A stretch of 64,000 nt of DNA from Pseudomonas sp. GV085 (GCF_003050925.1 NZ_QAOV01000003.1:186001-250000); one strand, 5' to 3'; shown: positions 30,934-39,992, counted from the first letter of the stretch. Numbers and translations: made by a program. The notes: a model not told the origin generated them from the sequence alone.

Positions 30934-32177
30934 GACGCATCCCTTGCACAGAACTCCGATATCACCTTCAACCGGCGCCTGGCTTCGCTGACGAACGGGT
31001 TGCGTCGGTCCCAGGCGTACCCGGCAAGAATGGAGCTGATCATCCTGCGGATTTCCGGCGAGCTGCCCTCGTGGAAAATCACGTCCTGGAAGGTCCCGGC
31101 GTACCAGCCTTCGACGTAGCAACGGAACGTGTCGACGCCGCGCTTGAGCGGTTCGGCGAACTCGGTTTGCCAGTCGACGACTTCGCCTAGCAGCTGACGG
31201 TGCAACACCCCGGCGGCCATGCTCGCCGAACGCATGGCGATGGTCACGCCGGAGGAAAACACCGGGTCGAGGAATTCCGCGGCATTGCCCAGTAGCGCGA
31301 AGCCCGGGCCGTGCAGGGTTTTGACGTTGGCCGAGTAACCGCCGATGGTCCGCGCCTCGGTGTCCCACTGCGCATTTTGCAACACGCTGGCCAGGCTTGG
31401 CGTCTCGGCGATAAAGCTGCGCAGACACTCGTCCAGATTGTCGCTGCGGCCGGCGAAACGTTCCTCGGCGGCGACCACGCCGACCGAGCAGCGCCCGTTG
31501 CTGAACGGGATGGTCCAGAACCACACGTCGCGCAGGGTCGGATGAGTGGTCACGAGGATCTTGCTGCGATCGAAAGACGCAAGGTCGATATGGTCTTCGA
31601 CGTGAGTGAACACGGCCTGACGCACCGGAAAATTCGACGGTGCCTCAAGGTCGAGCAAGCGCGGCAGCACGCGGCCGTAGCCACTGGCATCGAGCAGGAA
31701 ACCGGCTTCGATGCGGTACTCGCTACCGTCCTCGCGGCGCACGCCGAGCTGCGGTTTTCCGGGCTCAATGTCGACGCTGACGATGGTTTCGCCATAGCGA
31801 ATCTCCACGCCTTGCAGCGCGGCCTGATCGGCCAGCAGCTTATCGAAATCGGCGCGCAGGACCTGAAAAGTCGTCGATTTGCCGTGGCTGAACGTCTCGC
31901 CGAAGTCGAACGCGCTGTAGCGCTCGCCCCAGGCAAACGCGGCACCGGTTTTCACCTGAAATCCGGCCGCGTTGACGGCGTCGAGCATGCCCGCTTCCTC
32001 GACGAAGTCCAGGCAATGGGCCAGCAGGCTCTCACCGATGGAAAACCGCGGAAAATTCTGACGCTCGATCACCAGCACATCGTGTCCCTTGCGCTTGAGC
32101 AACGCGGCGGCGATTGCACCGGAAGGGCCGGCGCCGATGATCACGACCTGGCGGCATTCCATTTCAACGGTTGGCAT
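30930..32177 (-). CDS. FAD-dependent oxidoreductase resembling flavin halogenases
   Basis: 415-residue flavoprotein. GAGPSGAIAAALLKRKG is the FAD loop, PRFSIGESLL and FQVKTGAAFAW follow (the latter contains the lysine expected in halogenases), VWFWTIPF matches the WxWxIP halogenase signature, and LDPVFSSGVTIAM is the second FAD region. These point to an FADH2-dependent halogenase or a close hydroxylase relative. Acting in this operon it could halogenate or oxidise the aromatic head, as in xanthomonadin-type pigments; a flavin reductase is not in the window. ATG 32177 has AAGGAG upstream and overlaps the previous gene by 14 bases. Confidence 0.75.
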   Translation of the reverse strand: MPTVEMECRQVVIIGAGPSGAIAAALLKRKGHDVLVIERQNFPRFSIGESLLAHCLDFVEEAGMLDAVNAAGFQVKTGAAFAWGERYSAFDFGETFSHGKSTTFQVLRADFDKLLADQAALQGVEIRYGETIVSVDIEPGKPQLGVRREDGSEYRIEAGFLLDASGYGRVLPRLLDLEAPSNFPVRQAVFTHVEDHIDLASFDRSKILVTTHPTLRDVWFWTIPFSNGRCSVGVVAAEERFAGRSDNLDECLRSFIAETPSLASVLQNAQWDTEARTIGGYSANVKTLHGPGFALLGNAAEFLDPVFSSGVTIAMRSASMAAGVLHRQLLGEVVDWQTEFAEPLKRGVDTFRCYVEGWYAGTFQDVIFHEGSSPEIRRMISSILAGYAWDRRNPFVSEARRRLKVISEFCARDAS

Positions 32178-33321
32178 GAGGGCTCCTTGCCGGGACAGCG
32201 GTTTTCAGGGGGATTCGGTGCATGCCAGTCAGGGCTGGCAGCAGTGTAGCGATCAGGCCCATCAGCATCAGGGCAAAGTACAGCGGCGGGCTGATGAGTT
32301 GCTGTTGCAGCAGCAGGTTGAGAAAAACGATCTCGCTCAAGCCGCGGATGTTCAGCAGCACACTTTCCCGCCAGCGGCTGGCGCCCTGGAACGATGCCCC
32401 GGCCCAGCCGAGGCCGAGCCAGTTACCCAGCAGCTTGCTCAGCATCGGCAACAGCAGCAGGGCCGCCAACTGCGTCCAGCCGAGGCTGTCGATCGCGCTG
32501 TGCACGTTGATCTGCACAATGCCGAACGTGAGGATCAGCGGGATGGCGATGTACGTCTGCAAGCGGCTCATCCACACGGCCGGCAACGGCAGCACCAGCG
32601 GTGCTTTCAGCGCGGCCATGATCAGCACATAGCCGATGCCGAAAATCAGCGCATTGAGCTTGTAGTGCTCGGCGACGACCAGCAGGGCGAAAAAGCTCAG
32701 GCTGTAAAGCCATGCCTGGCGCAAACCGAGCAACCGCAGCAGCACCGGCAGGCAGGCGCCAGCCAGGGGCAGCAACAGGCTGCTCAGGTGCAGGCTACCC
32801 TGGGCGATGCCGAACAGGGTCCAGCAGGCGAGGTCGATGAGGATTGCGGTTTGCACCAGTCGCCGGGTGGCGGCGGGTGGGTAATCGATGTGCCGCAGGT
32901 ACAGGTACAACACCGGAATCGCGGTGATGGCGAACAACAGGCCGACGGCCAGCGAGCTGATCCACGGCTGCGGTGGCAATAACCAGACCGCCGTGGCCAG
33001 GCCGCAGGCAAACGGAATGCAAAAGCTGGGCAGGGCGATTTTCAGGCTCTGGCGATCCAGTTGCAGGTCGATCACATCGCTGAGGATGTAGCCCAGCAAC
33101 AGGGCAAAGCTCAGGCTGTAGAGGTTCTTCAGCCAGCCCGGTGACACCAGCAGCGCGCCGCTTAACTGCCATTGGGGCTCGATCCAGAAATACATCAACA
33201 ACGGCAAGCCGAGAGTCGCCAGCAACAACTGGCTGACGATGGGAATCAGGCCGAAATGCCGGCCGACACCGGTCGCCACCGCGAACAATGCCAGCGCCAT
33301 CGCCCAGAACAGCACGACCAT
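32164..33321 (-). CDS. Polytopic membrane protein, cation/proton exchanger-like
   Basis: 385 residues, almost entirely hydrophobic, about 11-13 membrane segments (for example MVVLFWAMALALFAVATGVG and LLLGYILSDVIDL). The fold and NIRGLSEIVFLNLLL near the C-terminus resemble Na+/H+ exchanger-family proteins (CPA type). Its start ATG shares one base with the exporter stop (TGATG at 33321), so it belongs to the operon. It is not one of the standard aryl polyene genes I know. Role unclear: energising export or ion exchange are guesses. Confidence 0.6.
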   Translation of the reverse strand: MVVLFWAMALALFAVATGVGRHFGLIPIVSQLLLATLGLPLLMYFWIEPQWQLSGALLVSPGWLKNLYSLSFALLLGYILSDVIDLQLDRQSLKIALPSFCIPFACGLATAVWLLPPQPWISSLAVGLLFAITAIPVLYLYLRHIDYPPAATRRLVQTAILIDLACWTLFGIAQGSLHLSSLLLPLAGACLPVLLRLLGLRQAWLYSLSFFALLVVAEHYKLNALIFGIGYVLIMAALKAPLVLPLPAVWMSRLQTYIAIPLILTFGIVQINVHSAIDSLGWTQLAALLLLPMLSKLLGNWLGLGWAGASFQGASRWRESVLLNIRGLSEIVFLNLLLQQQLISPPLYFALMLMGLIATLLPALTGMHRIPLKTAVPARSPHANR

Positions 33322-35660
33322 CACGTTGCCCGCTCCACGGCCGCAGCCCCATGCGCCTGTCGACCGGCCCACGGCGCGAGCAGGAAGCTGAAGATCAGGC
33401 CCAGGCTCACCGACAGCCCGAAGTTGCTTACCGCCGGGGTGCTCGATACCGCCAGCAAACCGAACGACAGCCAGGTGGTCAATGCCGCCAGCAGGGTGCC
33501 TAGCAGGCTCACGGCCGCACCGCCGACCTGTTCTCGCATCAGGATCGCGTAATCGACGCTGATCGCCGTCACCAGCAGCAGGCCGAACAGACTGAACAGG
33601 GTCAACGGCTGCCCCAGCCAGCCGAGGCTGGCCAGGCTGCACAACGCCGCCAGCAGGGGTAGGGACACGATACGCAACGCGCCGCCGAGGCCGAAGGGCA
33701 GGATCAGCACCAGCACGATCAGCACGCAGGAGGCGAGTTTCAGTTCCGCGGCACTGATTTGGGTGGCCGCGAAGACGTTGTTCAATTCACCCAGTCGATC
33801 CACCAGTGTCACGCCGGGTAAGTCCTCACCCTGGAGCCGCAGCAGGGCCGGGTTGTTGATGCCTTGCAGGCTGACTATCGCCGCCACGCCGTCATCGGTC
33901 GGCCCCAGCCACAGGGGACGGTAGGGCTCTGCCAACGGGCCGCTGAGCGCTGCGTCGATGTCCATGATCGGCAACGCCTGTAGCTTCGTCAGCTCCGCTT
34001 GCAGCGCCTCGACCGGTATGCCGATGTCGAGCAACGGTTGCCAGAACGACGGCAGTTTGCTCAATGCTGCGCGCACCTGTTGCTGTTCGTTCGGCGGGCT
34101 GACCAGTTGATTGAGCGACAGATAACCCTGGAGCTTTTCCAGGCCAATCAATTGATCCAGTCGCTCTCTCAGGGCGGTCTGGCGTTCGAGCAGTTGCTGC
34201 TGGTTGGCGGCGCGTATCAGGAAGAACTGGCTGGTGGGTTGATAGCCGGTAATCCGGGCAATGGTCCGGGCTTCGTCGGTCAATTGTTGCGGCGCGCTGA
34301 TCCATTGGCGGATGTCGTTTTTGCTGCCGAGCTGTAACAGGCCGCCCACGCAAAAGGCAATCAGCAGCGCCAGCAGGACCGGCGTTTTCGCCTGTTTGAG
34401 CAGCGCTTCACGACAGTCCAGCAAAAGCTCGCACATGCGCAATGGCCACTGCGCCGGGCGCAGGTCTACGCCCTTGAGCAATGCCGGCAGCAGGCACACG
34501 GCGGACAAATAGGCGCCGAGCAAACCGGCGGCAGAGAAGGCGGCAATCTGGGTCAGCGCCGGGAAGGGGGTCCAGGCCAGGGCCAGATAACCGATACCGC
34601 TGGTGATCAGGCTCAGGGTCAATCCGGGCAAGGTCATGCGCAGGGCAGGCCAGCTGTGCCAGGGCTTCAGGCTCCAGCTCTTGGACAGGTAATGCAGCGG
34701 GTAATCGATGGCAACGCCGATCAGGCTCGAACCCAGCACCAGGGTCATCACGTGCATATGGCCGAACAACGCCACGCAGGCCACCGCACCGAAGAGCATG
34801 CCGACCACCACCGGCACGAACGCCAGCAAGACGCGCCAGCGCCGGAAGGCCAACAACAGCAACAGCAAAATCCCGACGGTGGCACCGCCGCCGACCCAGG
34901 TCATCTCCCGGGCAGCCTGCTGTTGCCCGTTGGCTGCGTACAACAAGCCGCTGGCGGCGAGCAGTTGCACGTCGTGCCGGGCGGCTACTTCGCGACTGTG
35001 CTCGAGCAGGTCGGCCACTTGCAGCGGCAGGTTCATGTCGAAGGCGTTGCCGGTGGTGCGCGCGCGCAGCAGCACCCAGCTCTTGCCATCGGCATCGGCG
35101 ACCAGTGCACCGCTGCCGATGTCCAGTTGCACCGAACCGCGTTGCGGCTGGCTGTTCTGGATGCGCCCGGTCAGGCCCAGCCAGTCGTCCTGGCTCGGCA
35201 CCAGGCTGTAACCGTTGAACGGGTCGAACAAGGCCTGCACCCGTTGCTGGATAAAGGTGCCGGGGTGCTCGATCAGCAGTTGTCGGTCCGCCGCCTGGAG
35301 CATCGCCAGGCGACCTTGCAGTAACTGCGTGCGCAGCGCCGGCAAGTCGGCTTGCAGGGTCCATTGGACCTTTTCGAACAGTCCGCTGGCCTGCCATTGC
35401 TCGCCGAGGGTCTGCGCCATGGCGACGGCCTGCTGGCGATCTGTGTGGCCGACCAGCACCAGCATTTCGCGGTTCAGCGGTTCCTGCATGCGTTGTTCTG
35501 CGCGCAGTTCCAGAGCATCGGGCGCCGTGCCGGGTACCAGTTCCATCAGGTTGGCCGACAGCGGCGCGGCGTCACGCCATTGCCAACCGGCGAGCGCCAG
35601 TACGGCCAGCAGCAGGATCACAAACAGCCGTGGCAACCACCGTTCACTCGGCAAAGTCAT
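33321..35660 (-). CDS. MMPL/RND-family exporter (ApeM-like)
   Basis: 779-residue inner-membrane transporter with two repeats, each one membrane helix, a large periplasmic loop and five or six more helices. An intramembrane Asp occurs in GVAIDYPLHY and TAISVDYAILM, the paired acidic residues of the RND proton relay. Such exporters in aryl polyene and xanthomonadin operons move the product to the outer membrane with the LolA-like carrier. ATG 35660 (MTLPSERWLP) is chosen for the GCGGAG site five bases upstream; ATG 35672 is possible. Overlaps the lolA-like gene by 17 bases. Confidence 0.87.
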   Translation of the reverse strand: MTLPSERWLPRLFVILLLAVLALAGWQWRDAAPLSANLMELVPGTAPDALELRAEQRMQEPLNREMLVLVGHTDRQQAVAMAQTLGEQWQASGLFEKVQWTLQADLPALRTQLLQGRLAMLQAADRQLLIEHPGTFIQQRVQALFDPFNGYSLVPSQDDWLGLTGRIQNSQPQRGSVQLDIGSGALVADADGKSWVLLRARTTGNAFDMNLPLQVADLLEHSREVAARHDVQLLAASGLLYAANGQQQAAREMTWVGGGATVGILLLLLLAFRRWRVLLAFVPVVVGMLFGAVACVALFGHMHVMTLVLGSSLIGVAIDYPLHYLSKSWSLKPWHSWPALRMTLPGLTLSLITSGIGYLALAWTPFPALTQIAAFSAAGLLGAYLSAVCLLPALLKGVDLRPAQWPLRMCELLLDCREALLKQAKTPVLLALLIAFCVGGLLQLGSKNDIRQWISAPQQLTDEARTIARITGYQPTSQFFLIRAANQQQLLERQTALRERLDQLIGLEKLQGYLSLNQLVSPPNEQQQVRAALSKLPSFWQPLLDIGIPVEALQAELTKLQALPIMDIDAALSGPLAEPYRPLWLGPTDDGVAAIVSLQGINNPALLRLQGEDLPGVTLVDRLGELNNVFAATQISAAELKLASCVLIVLVLILPFGLGGALRIVSLPLLAALCSLASLGWLGQPLTLFSLFGLLLVTAISVDYAILMREQVGGAAVSLLGTLLAALTTWLSFGLLAVSSTPAVSNFGLSVSLGLIFSFLLAPWAGRQAHGAAAVERAT

Positions 35661-36348
35661 GTTGCTCCGCATCGCTCAAGGGTTGGGTGCCGGTGCTGTC
35701 CTGCATGCGCAACAACGTGCTGTCGCCCTGGGTTTCGAGCAGTTCGATGCTGTGCACCAGTTCTGCGCCGGTTATGTTGATCTGATTGAACACCTGCTTG
35801 AGCAGCATTGAACGTGGCAGCAGCGTGAGCTTCCAGTTCTGCGCATCGCCGCTCAGGGACAATTCGAAATCCCGTTGCAGGCCGCTGCTGTCACCTTGCA
35901 GCACGGCCAGGAATAATCGGTTCTGCTCGGCACCGGCGCTTTTGCCCGGCAGCATTTGCCAGACAATGCCGTCACGCCGGGCAATGCCTTTGGCGGTGAT
36001 GCGATAGTCCTGTTGCAGTGGCGTTTTCAACAACCACAACAAGCCGTGGTTTTTTGCCAGGACGAACGTGCCCTTGCTGACCAGCGGCTGGGACAGGGCG
36101 CGCAGGTGTTTTTCCTGGGTGAAACTGCCGTGGATCACCTCGGGCCTGGCCAGCTGATCGCTGAGCTGTTGCAGATCGAAGGCATGGGCCAGTCCAGGAA
36201 TACCCAGTAGCACGCAGAACACTGTAGGAGCGAGCTTGCTCGCGAAAATCCTGAGGGCGCCGCGGGGTGTCAGGTGCCCAGTGTCATCGTTAACAACCAT
36301 CGCGAGCAAGCCCGCTCCCACAGGGGAACGTGGATGGCAGAAAGTCAT
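35644..36348 (-). CDS. LolA-like outer-membrane carrier (ApeL-like) with REP-disrupted signal region
   Basis: 234-residue protein; family members are about 200. The mature part (FDLQQLSDQLARPEVIHGSF..) matches LolA-like proteins that carry lipid-type cargo across the periplasm: HLRALSQPLVSKGTFVLAKN and GLLWLLKTPLQQDYRI. Codons from about 9 to 43 are a REP pair (36222-36324) read in frame without a stop. The signal peptide now reads KLAPTVFCVLLGIPGLAHA, of which only the last part seems original. The start ATG 36348 overlaps the thioesterase stop (ATGA), so it is the ancestral coupled start. An internal ATG at MVVNDDTGHL is an alternative. Export efficiency could be affected. Confidence 0.82.
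   Translation of the reverse strand: MTFCHPRSPVGAGLLAMVVNDDTGHLTPRGALRIFASKLAPTVFCVLLGIPGLAHAFDLQQLSDQLARPEVIHGSFTQEKHLRALSQPLVSKGTFVLAKNHGLLWLLKTPLQQDYRITAKGIARRDGIVWQMLPGKSAGAEQNRLFLAVLQGDSSGLQRDFELSLSGDAQNWKLTLLPRSMLLKQVFNQINITGAELVHSIELLETQGDSTLLRMQDSTGTQPLSDAEQHDFAE
36222..36324. repeat. Paired REP palindrome inside the lolA-like coding sequence
   Basis: CTGTAGGAGCGAGCTTGCTC starts at 36222 and the opposite arm ends CGCTCCCACAGG at 36324. Both arms and the 50-base spacer are read through by the minus-strand lolA-like gene. This is the only REP pair in the window that lies wholly inside a coding sequence. Confidence 0.88.
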
Positions 36349-36770
36349 CGCAGGGCTCTCTCTACGGCGTCGGTGAGCACCTTCGGCGAGGCCAGTTGCA
36401 TCTCGCGGCTGGCGAGGTCGACGGCGACCTGTATCGACAGGGCCCGGGTCAAGCGTTCGCCGGTTTGCAGGTCGCTGATCAGGTAGTTGATCTTCAAGCG
36501 GTTCTCCCACTCCACCAGGTTGGCGCGCACGTTGAGTGTCTGGCCGAACACCGCACCGCGCACGTAGCGCAATTGCAGGTCGATCACCGGCCACGCATAG
36601 CCTGATTCGTTCATCGCCGTGTAGTTGTGGCCGATCCTGTCCAGCAGCGCACAGCGGGCGACTTCCAGGTATTTGACGTAATGGCCGTGCCAGACCACGT
36701 GCATGCTGTCGACGTCAAAGAACGGTACGACGATTTCCGTGTCGGTGTAGAGAAATCCCTTGCTACGCAT
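36345..36770 (-). CDS. Acyl-CoA/ACP thioesterase, 4HBT hotdog family (ApeK-like)
   Basis: 141-residue hotdog thioesterase of the YbgC/FadM kind: VVPFFDVDSMHVVWHGHYVK contains the Asp and His of the 4-hydroxybenzoyl-CoA thioesterase active site. It may release or edit polyene chains from the ACP. Overlaps the ammonia-lyase gene by eight bases and the lolA-like gene by four. Confidence 0.86.
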   Translation of the reverse strand: MRSKGFLYTDTEIVVPFFDVDSMHVVWHGHYVKYLEVARCALLDRIGHNYTAMNESGYAWPVIDLQLRYVRGAVFGQTLNVRANLVEWENRLKINYLISDLQTGERLTRALSIQVAVDLASREMQLASPKVLTDAVERALR

Positions 36771-38307
36771 GCAGCCTCCAGTGTTGTTCGGCAATGCGTT
36801 GCAGGCACAGGCGCAGTTCGCCTTCCAGCGCGCGGTCTTCGATGACCGGCGGGAAATCCTTGGCCAAGGCTTCATGCATGACGGCCAAAGCGGGTGGCAG
36901 GGGGCGTGCATCTTCGGCCTGACCGCGCAGCCAGACGCCCTGATTGGCCGCCAGCAAGGTGGCGGCGGCCACCTGTTCGGTGAGCTCCAGCACGCGGATG
37001 GCATCGCGGGCGGCGATGGTGCCCATGCTCACCTTGTCCTGGTTGTGGCACTCGGTGGAGCGCGAGAAGACGCTGGCCGGCATGGTGTTCTTCAGCGCTT
37101 CGGCGGTCCAGGCACTGGTGCCGATCTGCACCGCCTTGAAACCGTGGTTGAGCATGGCGCGGTCAGCCGTGGCGCCGGACAGGTTGCTCGGCAAACCATG
37201 GTTGTAGCGCTCGTCCACCAGCAGCGCGAGCTGCCGATCCAGAAGGTCGGCGACGTTGGCCACGAGGTTCTTCAGGCTGTCCATGGCGAACGCGATGTGG
37301 CCGCCGTAGAAGTGCCCGCCGTGCAGCACGCGCTCGGCCTCGGCGTCGATGATCGGGTTGTCGTTGGCGCTATTGAGCTCGATCTCGATGAACGAGCGCA
37401 GCCAGTTCAGGCTGTCGGCCAGCACGCCCAGCACATGAGGCGAACAGCGCAGGGAATAGCGGTCTTGCAGGCGATGCAGCGGTGCGGTCGGCGCATCAAT
37501 GGCCAGATCCTTGCGCAACCACGCAGCGACTTGCATCTGCCCCGGGTGTGGCTTGGCGGCGAACAGGCGCTCGTCGAAGTGCTCCGGGTTGCCTTGCAGG
37601 GCGACCACGTTCAGCGCGGTGATGCGTGTGGCCAGATGCAGCAGGTAATCGGCCCGGGCGTAAGCCAGGCAGGCCAGACCAGTCATCACCGCAGTGCCGT
37701 TCATCAATGCCAGGGCTTCTTTCGGGCGCAACACCAGTGGCTGCCAGCCGAGTTCGCGGTGCACATCGGCAGCCTCCCGGCGCTCGCCGCGGAACATCAC
37801 CTCGCGTTCGCCGGACAGTGTGGCGGCAACGTACGAAAGCGGCGTCAGGTCACCACTGGCGCCCACCGAACCTTCTTCCGGAATCAGCGGCAGGATGTCG
37901 TGCTCAAGGAACGCCTGCAGGCGCTCCAGCAGCTCCACGCGCACCCCGGAAACACCATGGCACAACGACTGCAAACGCGCCGCCAGTACCGCGCGGGTGG
38001 CCTGGGCGTCGAGCAGTTTGCCCAGCCCGCAGCCGTGGAAAGTGAACAGATGACGGGGCAGCGCCTCGACGTGATGCAGCGGCACCGCGACCACGCAGGA
38101 GTCGCCATAACCGGTGGTCACGCCGTAGATCACGCCTTCCTTGTCCAGCAGAGAGTCGAGAAAACGCGCGCCCTTGGCGATGCGCTCGCGGTAGGCGGGA
38201 TCACTTTGCAACTGCGTTGGCACCTTGCGGTTGGCCAGGGCCAGCACGTCTTCAATGCGCAAAGGGCGTTCGCCGAAGGTTACCGGCTCAAGCGTTGGCG
38301 TCGTCAT
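36763..38307 (-). CDS. MIO-type aromatic amino acid ammonia-lyase (HAL/PAL/TAL family)
   Basis: 514-residue lyase. The MIO cofactor tripeptide Ala-Ser-Gly is in GSVGASGDLTPLSY at about residues 145-158; the catalytic Tyr is in YGVTTGYGDS; LQDRYSLRCSPHVLG and NSANDNPIID are intact. The family eliminates ammonia from His, Phe or Tyr. The operon contains no histidine-utilisation genes, so the likely role is to make a cinnamate or coumarate starter from Phe or Tyr. The substrate-selectivity region reads LFTFHGCGLG, which I cannot assign with certainty. Start ATG 38307 overlaps the acyltransferase by 20 bases. Confidence 0.85.
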   Translation of the reverse strand: MTTPTLEPVTFGERPLRIEDVLALANRKVPTQLQSDPAYRERIAKGARFLDSLLDKEGVIYGVTTGYGDSCVVAVPLHHVEALPRHLFTFHGCGLGKLLDAQATRAVLAARLQSLCHGVSGVRVELLERLQAFLEHDILPLIPEEGSVGASGDLTPLSYVAATLSGEREVMFRGERREAADVHRELGWQPLVLRPKEALALMNGTAVMTGLACLAYARADYLLHLATRITALNVVALQGNPEHFDERLFAAKPHPGQMQVAAWLRKDLAIDAPTAPLHRLQDRYSLRCSPHVLGVLADSLNWLRSFIEIELNSANDNPIIDAEAERVLHGGHFYGGHIAFAMDSLKNLVANVADLLDRQLALLVDERYNHGLPSNLSGATADRAMLNHGFKAVQIGTSAWTAEALKNTMPASVFSRSTECHNQDKVSMGTIAARDAIRVLELTEQVAAATLLAANQGVWLRGQAEDARPLPPALAVMHEALAKDFPPVIEDRALEGELRLCLQRIAEQHWRLHA

Positions 38308-39229
38308 CGGTCTTCCAGAAAGGGTAAAAGTTGAACCATTGTTGGGGGGCTTCGAGGCAATAGTGACCCAGGCGTTCGGCGTAGCGGGAGGCCCACTGAT
38401 GAATGACCTGCTCGCGGTCGCTGCGCTTCCAGGTGATTGCGTCAGCGAAGGGCTCAATGGTCAGTCGATAATCGCCGTCGGGCTTTTTCAGGCACAGCAG
38501 CAGGTTGATCGGGCATTTCAGCAGACCGGCCAGCAGCCACGGGCCTTGGGGGAACCTGGCCTGATGACCGAGGAAGTCCACGGTCACGCTGCGCCCACCA
38601 TGCAACGGCACACGGTCGCCGGCAATCGCCAGCCACTCGCCACGCTCCAGGCGCTCGCTCAGTTGCAGCATGATCCCGGGGTCCAGTTCGCTGACCTGGA
38701 TCAGGCGCAAATTGGTCGCCCCGGCTTCGCCCAGCAAACGGTTGAACTGTTCGGCGTGCTTGGTGTGCACCAGCACGTTCATCGTGACCTTCTCGCCGAT
38801 TTCCGCCAGTGCGCGGCAGACTTCCAGATTGCCCAGGTGTGCGCCCACCAGCATTTGCCCGCGGGCACCGCGCAGCTGGTCACGCAGCAGCGCCGGGTCG
38901 ATGATTTCGATTTGTTCGATGCTCAGCTTGCCGTTCCATACGTCGAGTTTGTCGAGCATGGAGTCGGCGAAGGCCATGAATTGGCCGAATACCCGCCAGT
39001 GGCTCGGGCGCAGCTCGCTGCGACCGCTCCAGTCGGTCAGGCGTTGCTGGTATTGCCAGGCACTGTGTCGGGCGCTGCGACCGAACAGGAAAAAGTACAG
39101 GACGATGCCGTACAACACCGGGCTCAGTATTCGACGCCCCAGCACTTTGGCGCCGAACGCGGTGAGCTTCATCAGCCAGAAACTGCCGCGCTCCTCGCGG
39201 TCGGCCCAGTGTTGTTTGTCTGCGCTCAT
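38288..39229 (-). CDS. LpxL/LpxM-like lysophospholipid acyltransferase
   Basis: 313-residue membrane-associated acyltransferase with the HxxxxE motif in GAHLGNLEVCRALAE and an N-terminal hydrophobic stretch (SPVLYGIVLYFFLF). Related to lauroyl acyltransferases. In the E. coli cluster a glycosyltransferase and acyltransferase of this sort are fused in one protein (ApeJ, from memory); here they are separate genes joined by an ATGA overlap at 39226-39229. Likely adds the polyene acyl chain to a lipid or glycan acceptor. Confidence 0.84.
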   Translation of the reverse strand: MSADKQHWADREERGSFWLMKLTAFGAKVLGRRILSPVLYGIVLYFFLFGRSARHSAWQYQQRLTDWSGRSELRPSHWRVFGQFMAFADSMLDKLDVWNGKLSIEQIEIIDPALLRDQLRGARGQMLVGAHLGNLEVCRALAEIGEKVTMNVLVHTKHAEQFNRLLGEAGATNLRLIQVSELDPGIMLQLSERLERGEWLAIAGDRVPLHGGRSVTVDFLGHQARFPQGPWLLAGLLKCPINLLLCLKKPDGDYRLTIEPFADAITWKRSDREQVIHQWASRYAERLGHYCLEAPQQWFNFYPFWKTDDDANA

Positions 39230-39960
39230 GCCCGCCACCGTTGCCAGAGGATCATGGGCGAGCGCAGCAACATGCCGAAGAACAGCCGTGTGTGCATGCT
39301 GGAAATCAGCACGTTGTCGTGGAACATCCGAAAATGCGAAACGCCGTCCAGCGGGTAATGGACTTTGGTTTGCAGCCATTGCATCGGCTGATTGCGCCAG
39401 GCCAGGCGCACCAGAATGTCCGAGTCGAAGTCCATGCGCTTGCCGATTTTCGCTGACTCGATCAACGCCAGGACCGGTGGCAACGGGTAAACCCGGAAAC
39501 CGCACATGGAGTCGCGAATCTGCAACGACAAGGTGTTGATCCAGACCATGACGTGAGTCAGGTAGCGCGCATACAAACGGCCTTTCGGCACGCTGGCGTC
39601 ATATTGCGGATAGCCGCAAATCACCGCCTGTGGGTGACGGCGGGATTGTTCAATGAAGCGTTGGACGTCCTGCAAATCGTGCTGGCCATCGGCATCCACC
39701 TGCAAGGCATGGCTGAAACCCAGGCGCGAAGCTTCGCGCAAACCGGTCATGACCGCGCCACCCTTACCCTGGTTTTCGGCGAGGCGAATCAGGTAAACCA
39801 TTTCGCGCTGGGCCAGGCGGTCCAGCACCCGGGCGCAGCGCGGACTGCTGGCATCGTCCACCAGAATGCACGGCAGTTGGCTGGCGATCAGGGCATCGAC
39901 CACCGTGGTGATTGCGTCTTCGTGGTTGTACACCGGGACGATGGCGCAGGGGCTATGCAT
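39226..39960 (-). CDS. Family 2 glycosyltransferase
   Basis: 244-residue GT-A glycosyltransferase: AIVPVYNHEDAIT at the N-terminus, LVDDASSP, GKGGAVMTGLREA and the metal-binding DADGQHD are all typical of dolichyl-phosphate mannose synthase-like GT2 enzymes. It presumably builds the sugar part of the polyene lipid. AGAGGTGA lies six bases before ATG 39960. It is the first gene after the 146-base gap in the operon. Confidence 0.88.
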   Translation of the reverse strand: MHSPCAIVPVYNHEDAITTVVDALIASQLPCILVDDASSPRCARVLDRLAQREMVYLIRLAENQGKGGAVMTGLREASRLGFSHALQVDADGQHDLQDVQRFIEQSRRHPQAVICGYPQYDASVPKGRLYARYLTHVMVWINTLSLQIRDSMCGFRVYPLPPVLALIESAKIGKRMDFDSDILVRLAWRNQPMQWLQTKVHYPLDGVSHFRMFHDNVLISSMHTRLFFGMLLRSPMILWQRWRA

Positions 39961-39992
39961 GTTGGTTCACCTCTGTGGGACCGAGGTGTCTG

